64,000 nt of DNA from Annona cherimola (Eukaryota > Streptophyta > Magnoliopsida > Magnoliales > Annonaceae), in contig CM059977.1 in the NCBI GenBank assembly GCA_030490835.1, forward strand, positions 35,609,676 to 35,673,675. The letters are read 5' to 3'. Under the pieces are notes generated by a model. The model had not been told where the DNA came from, searched no databases, and worked only from the letters and a program-made list of their open reading frames with translations. A program made the position numbers and the translations under genes. Shown here piece by piece: positions 23,040 to 35,300 of the stretch (positions within the stretch are counted from its first letter, which is position 1; each line of letters begins with the position of its first letter).

Positions 23040-23301
23040 ATGCGTTACTACCCTCCAGCCAAGCTAGCAATTTTTTCGAGTGTTCTAACATTGTCCGTCC
23101 TGAGTGTTTCAACCCATACCCACTTTGGAAAAATCGAGGATGGCTGTACCTTTCCGGCGATTTTCAACTTCGGCGATTCAAATTCCGATACCGGCGGCCT
23201 GTCGGCGGCGTTCTTCCAACTTCCTTGGCCCTATGGCAACACCTTCTTCCATAGGCGGGCTGGGCGATTCTCCGACGGCAGACTGATTATTGATTTCTTG
23301 G
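23040..23301 (+). CDS. GDSL gene exon 1
   Basis: Codes for residues 1-87 plus one base. ATG 23040 is the first ATG after the TATA candidate and gives a signal peptide. The donor follows ATTGATTTCTTGG, and the split codon is completed by CT from exon 2 to give Ala in LAESLGLP, the conserved sequence in this family. Confidence 0.93.
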
Positions 23302-26300
23302 GTAGGTTCGTCTCTATATATCTTTTTCGTATAAGCCTTTCCATTTTCTGCAACGCAATTTTGGTCGAAGCTGGATGAAAGAAAATAATTTTCAAAAAGA
23401 CTTTTTTATAAAAAGAAATGGTTGCATTTATAATCTATAGATGTTTTAACTTTTAAATGTTGCATTTATGCATGTGATTTAGAGCTCTGCCGACGCTGTC
23501 GAACTTCGAGGTTTGTGAAATAGCTTATTATCTTATTCGCTCCCGGTTCGAATATGTGCAAAAGTAAATTGAATGCAACATCAGAAAAATGGCCATTTGT
23601 AATTTTCTTTTGGATAAAACTGCCTTATTAACTTTTAAAAATATTTTTTGAACATAAATTTCTTTGGTATGGATTGCCTCCTCTTTATTTTGGTTACTTA
23701 AAAACGCTGTAACCGGCTTTTTAACAAATTTATATCCAAAGTGATTAAATATAATTTTACTCAAAAGACAATCACTACCGACCGCTTTTTGACAAGGGTT
23801 AGATTTGTAAAATTCCTAAACTTGATGGGTATTTGCAAAAATATCCAACATAGGGCGAATATGCTATTTTGCAAACTTAAAGGGTTAATTTTACAAAACC
23901 CCGTATTTTTTGAGGGATGTTATAATGCATCCGGATGCAAAACACATTTATTTATTTATTTATTTTGAATTTTTTATAAAACTCTTGATCAAAGTATATT
24001 TAATCTATAAATCAAGCTTGTTTTAAAATAAAAAAATATATATTCACATCTCTAACAATGATAAAACTTAATCTATAAATAAAACATATCTAGATTAAGA
24101 GTTTTATAAAAAAAAAATACAAAATTAGAATTTGCAGCAGGAATAAATAAATTTCATGCATCCAGATGTATTGAAAGAAATTCCTACTTCTCTGGTTCTC
24201 TTCTTAATTAAATTATCAGACTGCTTCAATAAAAATGTCTAGTTAGTTCAGGAGAGTTTTTCCCCAATTATGTAATCTATATTACATATGGAGCTATTAA
24301 GTAATGCAGGAGCCATATAAATATTAATCTGCCCGTCTGACCATACATGCATTTGAGTGTAAATGCGCCTGATTAAAAAGGGCTGGTTTGATCAAGCTCT
24401 TTAGGACTGAACTTGCTGAGGGCATTGGTCGTTTGGTAATAAACGGGAAAATTTCCTAGTAACTTTCCAACACATCTCTAATATAATAATTATTTTACTT
24501 TTTAATTATTTCTTTATATCTTTCCATAAATTAACCTAATCATATAATATCAATTTCTCACTTTTTTTTTTTTCAAACTTTTTCTTACCAACCTTTTCCT
24601 GATATTTTCCATTTACTAGTAAACACATGTTCCTGAAAATTTGCTAGAAGAAAACCGCATGTTTGATTTGGTGTTTGTGAAATTTTCAGCTGAAAGCCTG
24701 GGACTGCCTTCCATCCACGCATATCTGGATGCAATGAGGGCTAACTTCAGCAACGGGGTCAATTTCGCCACAGCTGGATCCACTATTAGGCCGACTAGCA
24801 AATCTGTTGAAAGTGGATACAGTCCTATCTCCTTGGACGTGCAATTGTCCCAATTTACTCAGTTCAAATCCAGATCCGAGCTGGACTATAATCAAGGTAC
24901 GCAAATCACATATATCCCTCATAACTATTTTTATTCCAAAAAAGTATCTACTTATGTGCTATCTCCAAAGAGTTAAAAGACCCATACAACAAACACATAA
25001 GCACGGAAGCTTCAATTGGAGTTGATGGCTTCATTTTTTTTTTTTTTGATTGGTATATTTTACATACATCTCAACACATATTACACTGAAGTTCTGAAAC
25101 ATTCTTACAACTGGAGACACTCAGCTCCCCCAAAGAAATCCGGAGACACAACTCTGCCGAAAAATAAGGAAGATATAACTTCCAATAACCGGACAGGAGA
25201 CCACAACTCCTACTAACAATTTTCCCATTTTTTTTGGTTGAAATCCCGTATGCGGGATTCGAACCGCACACCCCAGCGCCTGCACAGCTCCACCAGGCCT
25301 ACGGTGACCAACCGAGCACGGCTTGGTTGGTTGGAGTTGATGGCTTCATTTGGTGTGACTTTTGGATTCTTTTTTGCTAGGGGTGCAACCCGGGTCAATT
25401 TATATCGAGTTTAAGTGAATTTTTATCTTCAGCTCATCGAATTTAGGTGCACTCTAATCCTAAATCTGATTGACATTAATTTCGGTCTTAGTTTTGAATT
25501 GAAATTTCGGTTACTCTTAAATTAGTCAAAGTTAAAAACAACAGTAGAAATATTGAACATTATTGCATTCATACCAATTAATTGTAAAATATACTTCTAA
25601 TTACGAAAATATATTTATTTATAATTTATACATGAATATATATAACAGATAACATCTTTAATTTTAGTAAAACTTAGTCTTCTAACTAAAAGATAAGACT
25701 AAGCCGCCGGAGGGTTACGTCAAGATAAATGTCGATGCACGCACTCATGAGGGTATGCCTTTTTTTGGTTGTGCTGCGGTGATTAGGAACTCCCATGGCG
25801 AATTCTTGGCTGCTAAGGGGTGGAAACAAGTGAATGTGATGGATCCGCTATTCATGGAGGCTACGACGTTTCTGCTGGGACTAAAGTGGGCACTTCAGAT
25901 TAATTCCACAAACGCACAGATTGAGACTGATTCGCTTATATTGTGCAACTTCCTCTCAAATAATGAACCCATATCCTCCCAGGTGGGCTATGTTATTGAA
26001 GAAATCAGGCATATTCTGAGTACGATTGATTCTATCTCTGTCCATCATGTCCTCAGGCAAGGAAATGATGTTGCTCACTCTCTTGCTGAAATGATCTTGG
26101 TGTCTTCTGTAAACAATCTCTGCTGGTGGGGCAATCCCCCCCAAGCTATTCGTGGAAAACTTTGTAAAGACAATTTTTTGGCAATGTATTGCGGGGACTA
26201 CTCTACCCCTAATCCCCCTAATCTTGGCAGGGAATAGGGATAGAGTGACTCCCTTTTATCAAAAAAAAAAATACAATGAATGTAAAAAATGTAATGAATT

Positions 26301-29300
26301 TTCCATTAACAAACAATATAAGAAAAATGAATGGGATTAAGTGAAATCTCTATTGAAACAAATTTATTAAAAGTGCGACTTATATGTTTCATAGTTAATT
26401 GGTATGTATGCAATAATTTTAAAGAGTTTATATATTTACAAATTTAGTTAATGTCAATGTTGTTAAAACCGGACCGGATCGGTCGGTTGGACCGGGAACC
26501 GGTCCCATTCCCAGTTTAACATAACACGGTTCAGTTCTTTTGAGTAAAACCGCCCGAACCGGAGAACCGGTAGAGCCGGTTCAATTGGGTTCGCCCGGTT
26601 TGCAGGCCCTAGTATATATTAAAAAAATGAAGGAAAAATCGAAAAAACAAAACGACGCTCGCCCTCCTCATTTCTCCCCTGCCGATGAATTTCGAATCCT
26701 TGCTCGCGGCTCCCGCGAAACCAGCCCGCCCACCACGCCCGCTACCTCGCCAGCCTCGCCCTCCACGCACGGGCCTCGTCCTCGGCGCCGGTAAGCGCTG
26801 CCGCCCCGCACCGGCCCGCACGCGTCGCTGGCCTCGTCCTCAGTGCACGCCCGCTGATAGCTACCGGACTTAAGGGATTTGCATCCGATTTTGATTAATC
26901 AGCTTTAATCTACAATCCAATGGCTCAGATAGCCAGGTCTGAAAAATAATAGGTCGCCGGAGATGGACTTTTTATGGCTGTTCGCTGCCTGGAATTGAAG
27001 AAAATGAATACAATCAGATGAGATCTCTTTTGACTTGATTTGGCTGGCCGTTGAGATACGGAGGAGTCCAAAGCAAAGGCAGATGGGTTTTTTCGTTTTC
27101 CACTACACGCGGCAGCCATGAACGACCTTGTGAGGAGAAGGGGAAAATTTTTTCTAGTGGTCCGGTGGACCACTGAATTCGTGTATACACAGATCGTTAT
27201 TTGCAATATAGGGCATTCAAAATAATTTTATAAAAATTCCTCAATAATCTAATAAATCTCCCAAATTATGTAAATATAATTTTTGTGTAAAAAAATTAAA
27301 TATTACTAAGTATTGCATCAAAACCTCAATTTCAATATAATTTCTCTTAAAACGAAGTGAAAATGATATAAAATAACTACAAAATTATGTAATTTTTAAT
27401 AAAGTTTTTATTTAATAAAAAATATTAATTCAATTAATAATATTCTATTTTTAAATTGACATTATCTTCCATAAGATATGAATTATTATAATCACATGCA
27501 TCTTTATACCGACGACATAACAAATAAGAAAATTAGATTTTAGGTGAATTTCTTAGTACCTAGGACAATTTATGTGCAATCTGAAAATTTATTTTTAATA
27601 TTTTATTTATTTAATAAAATTTGAGTATCCCTTAAATGTGGTTAGATGCTATTAGATGTCGTTAGATGCTGTTAAATGCTATTAGATTAAGGTGGATTTT
27701 ATTAAATCATATTATCTGGGTTTCAAATTCTATAATTAAGGTATAAATAATCTTATAAGGAGCTGAGAATTATATTCATGTGTTGAATTAGGATTAACTT
27801 ATTAATATCAAAAGTTAGATGTCGTTAGATGCCGTTAGATGCCGTTAGATGTCATTAGATGCTGTTAAATGCTGTTAGATAAAGTGAATTTTATTAAATC
27901 CTATTATCTAGGTTTCAAATTCTGTAATTAAGACATAAATGACCTTATAAAGGGCTTAGAATTATATTACAGGTGTTAAATTATGATTAACTTATCAATA
28001 TATTTACTTAAAATTTAAAATTAATTTAATATTTATGACATCATAAATATGTCATATTGACGTCACCAGTTCGATCCGGTTCACTTAACTGGTCGAACCG
28101 GTTCGAACCAGACCAGTTCCTTTACCGGTTCAATCACTGGTTCGGTTCTGACAACATTGGTTAACGTAGATATAAAAGATTCAATTTTTTATGAATAAAT
28201 TAAATGATATTTAAGTTTTAGAATAAATATTTTATAGTCTTGATTAAATTATGATTAATAGAAGTATTTTTATTATAACTATAGCTAAAATGCTTAACGA
28301 ATAAATCAATATAATTCTTTTAATAAATTAGAAGGGACTTTGGGTTTAACTTGGGTTGGATTTTGATTAAATCGGGTATTAATTTCAGTTTCTCATAGAT
28401 TGGAATCTATAACAGGCTTTTTTCTGGAGACACATTGGGGGATTTGGGATCAGCTCGTACCAAGTTACATCCTTAACTTTCGCTTCCGAGAACAGCCCTC
28501 AATAATGCTTTTGGGATTTGCCAGTGTTGTCAGAACCGGACCGGTCCGACCGGGAACCGGTCCAGTTTCCGGTTCGGTTTAATATGGTTCGGTTCATTTA
28601 CACAAAACCGTCACAATCGGTAAACCAGCGGTCGAACCGGATTCGCCCGATCGGACGGTCGAAGCTAACGCTGCTAACCTTAAATGCCTAATATATAAAG
28701 TATAAACTAAAAAAAATGAAAGATCCCGCAGCCGCAGCCCCGCTTGCCCTGCAGCCCTGTCTCGTTCGGTCGTCCCCTTCACGAATGAACAGCAGCGCCC
28801 TCGCAACACCCGCCGCGCCTGCCGCTCCCTCCGCCTTCGAAGCCCTCGCCGCCGCCCGCAGCGCCCGCAGCTCCCTCTGCCCTCGACGCCGCCCGCAACC
28901 CCGTCTCGCCATCTGTGCCGTCACGCCTCTCGCCGCAGGGGTTGCCTCTCGTCGGTCGCCGTCTTGCCGACGGCCGCTGTGTCTCTCCCGGCGCCGACGA
29001 CATCTGTGCCTTTCTCATCCGTCCCGCCGTCCCGCCTCCTCCTTGTCGCACCTGCCTCTCCTCGTGGACCTCGCCGCCGCCTCCTCTTCGTCACGCCTGC
29101 CTGTCCTTGTGGACCTCACCATCGCCGCCTTGCCGCGCCGTCTCACCGAGCAGCAGCAAAACAACAAATAGGACTCATTATTTAGCCTTTTTTATTTAAG
29201 TATACATTAAATCATTAATATATAATTTTTTATGCCTAATTTTGTGCTTGCGTCTCTTGTAATATCAAATTATCAATGATTCAATTATGCTATTAAACAA

Positions 29301-32300
29301 TACTATAATAACAATTATGTCATTAAACAATCCTAAAATCTGACGTAATTATAAAAAATAATCTCTATAGGATTGAGGATTATTGACTCCCATATATTCA
29401 AAATTTTAAGTAATTTTGGGCCTTCAAAAATACTTCATATAATCAGTCCATTCTAATTAATCATACGAAAATAATATGCAACTCATGTAATTAATATCAC
29501 TCTCATAATTAATTGTATAGCACAAAATTCTTTACATAATTAATGTAGCAAATAAAAATTATAATATAATTAATAAAATATTATAATTATATTTTAGGTG
29601 AATTTATTAGTACCTAGGACGATTTATGTGTAATCTAAAAATTTATTTTTAATATTTTATTTATTTCATAAAATTTGAGTGCCTCTTAAATGTCGTTAGA
29701 TGCTGTTAGATATCGTTAGATGTTGTTAGACACGGTTAGATTAAGGTGAATTTTATTAAATCATATTATCTGCGTTTTAAGTTCTATAATTAAGGTATAA
29801 ATGACCTTATAAGGAGTTGAGGATCATATTACAAGTGTTAAATTAGAATTAACTTATTAATATCAAAAGTTAGATGCTGTTAGATGTCATTAGATCCAGT
29901 TAGATCCGGTTAGATGCTGTTAGATGCCGTTAGATGTCGGTTGATGCTGTTAGACGCTGTTAGATAAGGTAGATTTCATTAAATCCTATTATCTGAGTTT
30001 CAAATTTTTTAATTAAGGTATAAATAACCTTATAAAAGGCTCAGAATTATATTAAATGTGTTAAATTATGATTAACTTATCAATATATTTACTTAAAATT
30101 TAAAAATAATTTAATATTTATGACATCATAAATATGTCACGCTGACGTCATCGGTTCGAACCGGTTCGAACCAGACCAGTTCCTTTACCGGTTCAATCAC
30201 CGGTTCGGTTTTGACAATATTGGGATTTGCTGGATCGGAAATTTTTTGCCCAAAATTGCCGTAACACGCACCAAAAACGTGAAAGCAGCAGCTGCCGTTA
30301 CTTTAAATCAATATTTTGGGCGGTCTGGCGGTGTGTTAAGGAAGGGAAAGCCTGCCTGTCAAGTTGAATGGAAAGACCTTGAAACGAAATCTTTTATTGC
30401 TAAATACACTTTTTTGGTTTTAAAAAATAACAATTAATTTTTTTCTATTCTCATACAATTTTTCAAATTTTCATAAAACTTTTTCATTCTTAGCACACAA
30501 TAATATTTTTTTAATCCTACTTTCATTTCATACTTATCCCAACAAACTTGGCTATGAGACCCTCAACATTTATAGAAATGATTCAATGCACCCGCGTGCA
30601 CTTAGCTTTAGTACAACTAGTGTAATGCACAATTTATTTTTATTTTTTAAAAATATTTTTATATATATGTTGTCCCAAGCATGAATGTCTAATATATAAA
30701 TTTTCCATGTTTTTATTATTTTGAATTTTTAAAAATTGAAGACTAAGTAATTTCTCAAAATAAGAAATTTAAAAATATGAAAAATTATAGGGTAATTTTC
30801 ATATAAAGCTACATAGTTTCACCGATATTGCAGATATACCCATGTAGTTTCACGAAATGCATATTACCCCCATATAGTTTCACCAAAATTGTGTATTACC
30901 CCTACACCATTAATTGCAATTATACTTTCAAAAAATGATGAAAATGTCCTTATCTTCATGGAGGTAATATGCAATCTTAGTGAAACTATGTGGGGTGATA
31001 TGCAATTCGTGAAACTATGGATGAGGGCATTTTCATCATTTTTGAAAATATAACGGCAGATATTAATGACAATTAACGACGTGGGGGTAATACGTAATTT
31101 TGGTGAAACTATGTGGGGGTAATATGCATTTCGTGAAACTATATGGGTATATCTGCAATTAGCGTCAAACTATATGGGTATATATGCAAATTATCCAAAA
31201 TTATAAAACTATACATATTGGATATCCATGCTTAGGCCCGCACATGATTTTCCAAAAAAAAAAAAAAAAAGTTAAAAATAACGGTTATACATTCTTGCAC
31301 ACTTAAGCTAAGTATTCCCCGAATGTACTAGATTGGAGTCCAAAACTTCACACCATTGTTTAGTAGTTAGAAAAACCTATAACCGGTGAGGAAAACATTC
31401 AGACTTGCTATCGGTTTTTTTTATTGGACTCTGATATAGTGTACCTAGGTTCTTTAACTTGTTTTTTTATTTTTTGAAACTTTTTTATATAATTGTTAAT
31501 CTTTTTTTTATATAATATATAACTATTAATTTAAGTGTATTTAACATGTGTATTAAGTTTTATCATTTTTAAATTTTTTATTTTTGAAAATAAGTGGAAT
31601 TTTAGTAATTTTTCACCAACTTTTTTAAAAATAAAATATTTTTAAATCTTCAAAATGGTAAAAATTGATACATATGTTAAATACATTTAAATCAACACTT
31701 TTATAAAAAAAAATTCAAATTTTTTTTAAAAATGAGTTAAATGCATTAAGTTCACAGAACCTAAGTGCACTCAGGTGTAAGGAATCATTCCCCTTTTTTA
31801 TTACATTACAAGACAGCGATCCCCTTTAGACTTTTTTTTTTTTTTTTTTTGATAAAATGGGTATACTCAATCCCTAACCCCTTTCGATGTGGAAGGGGTT
31901 ATGGATGGAGTAATCCAAGCAATTCATTGCCAAAAAATTATCTGTACATATTTTCCAAAAAATGGCTTGAGGGGGGTTACCCCACCAAAGCTGGTGATCA
32001 GACGCCGAGACAGACATCAAATCGGCTAAAGAGTGCGCAACATCATTACCTTGCCGCAATACATGATGGACCGAAAAAAACACATTATCGAGGATAATCG
32101 ATCTAGCCTCGTCAATAACAAAGCCCACGGGGGATGAAAAGTAATGCGGACTTGCCAGAAAACCACATAGGTTGAGGGAGTCAGTCTCAAAGAGGACTTG
32201 TTTGAGATTTAATTGGAGAGCCCACTTAAGACCCAAGAGGAAGGCAGTGGCTTCCATGAAAAGTGGATCCCCGCACGCTCTACGCTTCCAACCGCTAGCC

Positions 32301-35300
32301 GCAACAAACGAGCCCCCCGAATCTCTGATGATAGCAGCACAACCAAACACATTCATCTCCCTCCGACACCTAGCATCAACATTGATCTTCACATACCCCG
32401 ATGGCGGCCTAACCCAACGAGGCACCAATGATCTCTCCAGCAATCCAGACGGAACAAGTGCTTTGGCCACCCTATGATGATAACGAAATTCCATACACCA
32501 GGTCAACAAGTCCAGGAAGTTAGGGCGGGTTCCCTCCTCCTTGAAAATATTACGCAGAAACCAGACCCTCCAACAGCAGAGAATAAATAGAGTAAGATCG
32601 TCGAGACGGCTTTCCCTAACCAGTAAGTCAAAAGCCTCCTGTACAGAAGCCACCGAGGAAGACAGACTAGCAGCGGTACAGCAAACCCCCATCGTCCCAC
32701 CACATCTCAGAAACAGATGGTCCGCATCTTCAAACTCCGAACTGCAAAAAAGGCAGACAGGGTCCACTTCCACACCTCTATGATTTAAGTTAAGCAGCGT
32801 AGGGAGCACGTCCTTCAAAAGTCTCCAGCCGAAAATGGCAACCTTAGGTGGGAGATGAAGCCGCCAAACCGCCTTGAAAGAAGCGCCGGTGGCGCGGGGA
32901 TCACGATCCGCACACAAAAGCCTATAAGCCGACTTAACCGTGTAGTTACCGTTAGGCTCATGTTTCCAGTACACACTGTCTGCAACCGGAACCACGGGGA
33001 TTGGAATCATAGCAACTTCAGGCCACTTCTCCACGCCCATAGCAGCCACCACCCGTTCCAGATGCCAGGAATTATTTGCACGGTCGAAGAAATAGTCTGC
33101 CGTAACGTCCTCTGGAATTGAGGCCGGGAGGGGCCCCGCCTTCCGCACCACATCATCAAGCCACAAATCGGAGAAGACCCTTACCCGTTGACCGTTGCCA
33201 ATACGCCATTTGCACCCCACTTGGATTAAATCCCTGGCCTTCAGAATACTCCTCCAAGTGTATGAATCAGTCGGCCTCACCCTACATGACCATATGTCCG
33301 AATTGGGAAAGTATCTGGACTTAAGGATTTTGTGGCATAAGGACGATTCGTGGGAAACAAGCCGCCAGACCTGCTTAGCCAGTAGGGCGAGGTTAAACTT
33401 ATGAAAGTCCCTGAACCCCATCCCTCCTGCCCTCTTAGGTTTACACATTTCCATCCATGCCACCCAACTCAACTTCCTCTTACCATCTCTCTCACCCCAC
33501 CAGAATTTGCTCAACATGCCGTTTAAGTCCTTACAGAAGGATTTGGGTAATAAAAAAATACTCATGGCATAGGTCGGGATGGCCTGAGCAACCGCCTTGA
33601 TTAATACCTCTTTACCTCCCCATGAAAGCAGTTTACCCTTCCACCCCTGTAGACGCTTTCCAATCCGCTCCTTAAGGCCCGTGAAAAAACCCATTTTGGA
33701 TCTGCCTAACCAGGCCGGGAGACCGAGGTATTGGTGGAAATCCAGCCGACCCGAACCAAGGATTTGGAGCAGGCCCCTTCTTGTGTTATCCTGCATGTTG
33801 GTGCTGAAAAAAGCCGCCGTTTTATCCACATTTATAAGTTGTCCCGATGAGCCAACATATAAACTCAGAATATCCAACAGTTTCAGAACATCCCCATCAG
33901 TGGCCCTGGAAAAGATGAGCGCATCATCCGTAAAAAGAAGATGGGAAATGACCGGGCCATGCGGATGAAGCCTGATGCCATGAAGAGTCCCGGAAGCGAC
34001 CGCATGAGAGATAATAACAGATAGCCCTTCAGCACACAGAAGAAATAGATAGGGTGAAAGCGGGTCACCCTGCCTAATTCCCCTATGGGGAGTGAAGAAA
34101 GGAGAGTAGAAGCCGTTGACATTAACTCTGTATGAGACAGTGGATATGCAGCTCATGATCCACTCAATCCAAATCGGGCTAAAATTCATGGTCTCCATCA
34201 TCAGTTTGAGAAAACCCCACTCAACTCTGTCATATGCTTTCGACATGTCCAGCTTGATCGCCATCTCATGTTTGCGCCCCGTAGTACGCCTCCGCAGATA
34301 ATGAATCGCCTCATAGGCAATCAGCATATTGTCAGAAATGAGCCTACCAGGAACGAATGCACTCTGTTCCTCGCTGATGACATCATGAAGGGCCCCCTTG
34401 AGTCTATTAGCTAACACCTTAGCCAGGATTTTGTAGACCACATTACAAAGACTAATGGGTCTAAACTGGGAAAGATCCTGAGCGCCGCTCTTCTTAGAAA
34501 TCAAAATGATAGTAGTAGAGTTCAAATTCTTGATAAGCAAGCGTCTCCGGACCGGATTGCTCTCATTCAAAAACATATTGCACCAGCTGATAATGTCGCT
34601 CCCCACAGTTGCCCAGTGCCTTTGGAAAAACCCTGCAGACATCCCATCCGGACCAGGAGCCTTGGAAGGACTCATACCCTTAATTGTGCTGACTACTTCC
34701 TCAGCCTGCAATGGTCTGATAAGTACTTGACGCTGCCCGTCAGAGATTCTTCGCATAACTACATCACCGACCCATTGAGACGAAGATGGGTTAGAGGAAG
34801 CAAAAACATCTGAGAAGTATTTGACAGTGTGCTCCAACAAGCTATCCTGATCCCTCACCCAATTGCCATTCTGATCCCTCAAGGCGTCAATATGGTTTCT
34901 ACGACGCCTAGTGGAGGCCATGCGATGAAAAAACTTAGTGTTTTTATCCCCCTCGAGAAGCCAGTGTGACTTAGCGCGCATCCTCCAGAATTGCTCTTCG
35001 TCTTCCAACAGAAGGTTGATCTGAAGCTTGAGTTGCTGCCTGGAGTCATCTCTCGAGTCAGACGGCCTCAAAGAAGCCAGGGAATCGAGCTCTCTTTGTT
35101 TCCTGGCGATCGCCTTACGAAGATTTCCCCTCTTCCCTTGATTCCATTTGGCAAGTTCCGTAGCCGCCCGCTTGATTTTCCATGAAACCACACAATGAGG
35201 TTGAACATCCATGGAGGGCTCAGATTCCCATACCTGGTTGACAATCCGGGTAGCATCTTTGTCGCGAGCCCAAAAGAGTTCATATCGGAACTCTTTAGGG

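Larger units (their letters stand above)
25378..28400. mobile_element. hAT element, TAGGGGTGCAAC family, with two nested insertions
   Basis: The left end TAGGGGTGCAACCCGGGTC matches the family. The interior follows 39491-40348 piece by piece: 25378-25690, then a LINE tail (25694-26270), then 26271-26454, then another hAT element (26455-28159), then 28168-28390. The right terminal repeat is lost or truncated, so no target duplication can be shown. The right limit is approximate. Confidence 0.65.

Noticed and set aside
29690..29970. CRISPR-like array (GTTAGATGC repeats with spacers)
   Set aside because: Units are about 11 bp, directly adjacent and variable, inside a plant hAT element. This is a subterminal repeat, not a CRISPR.
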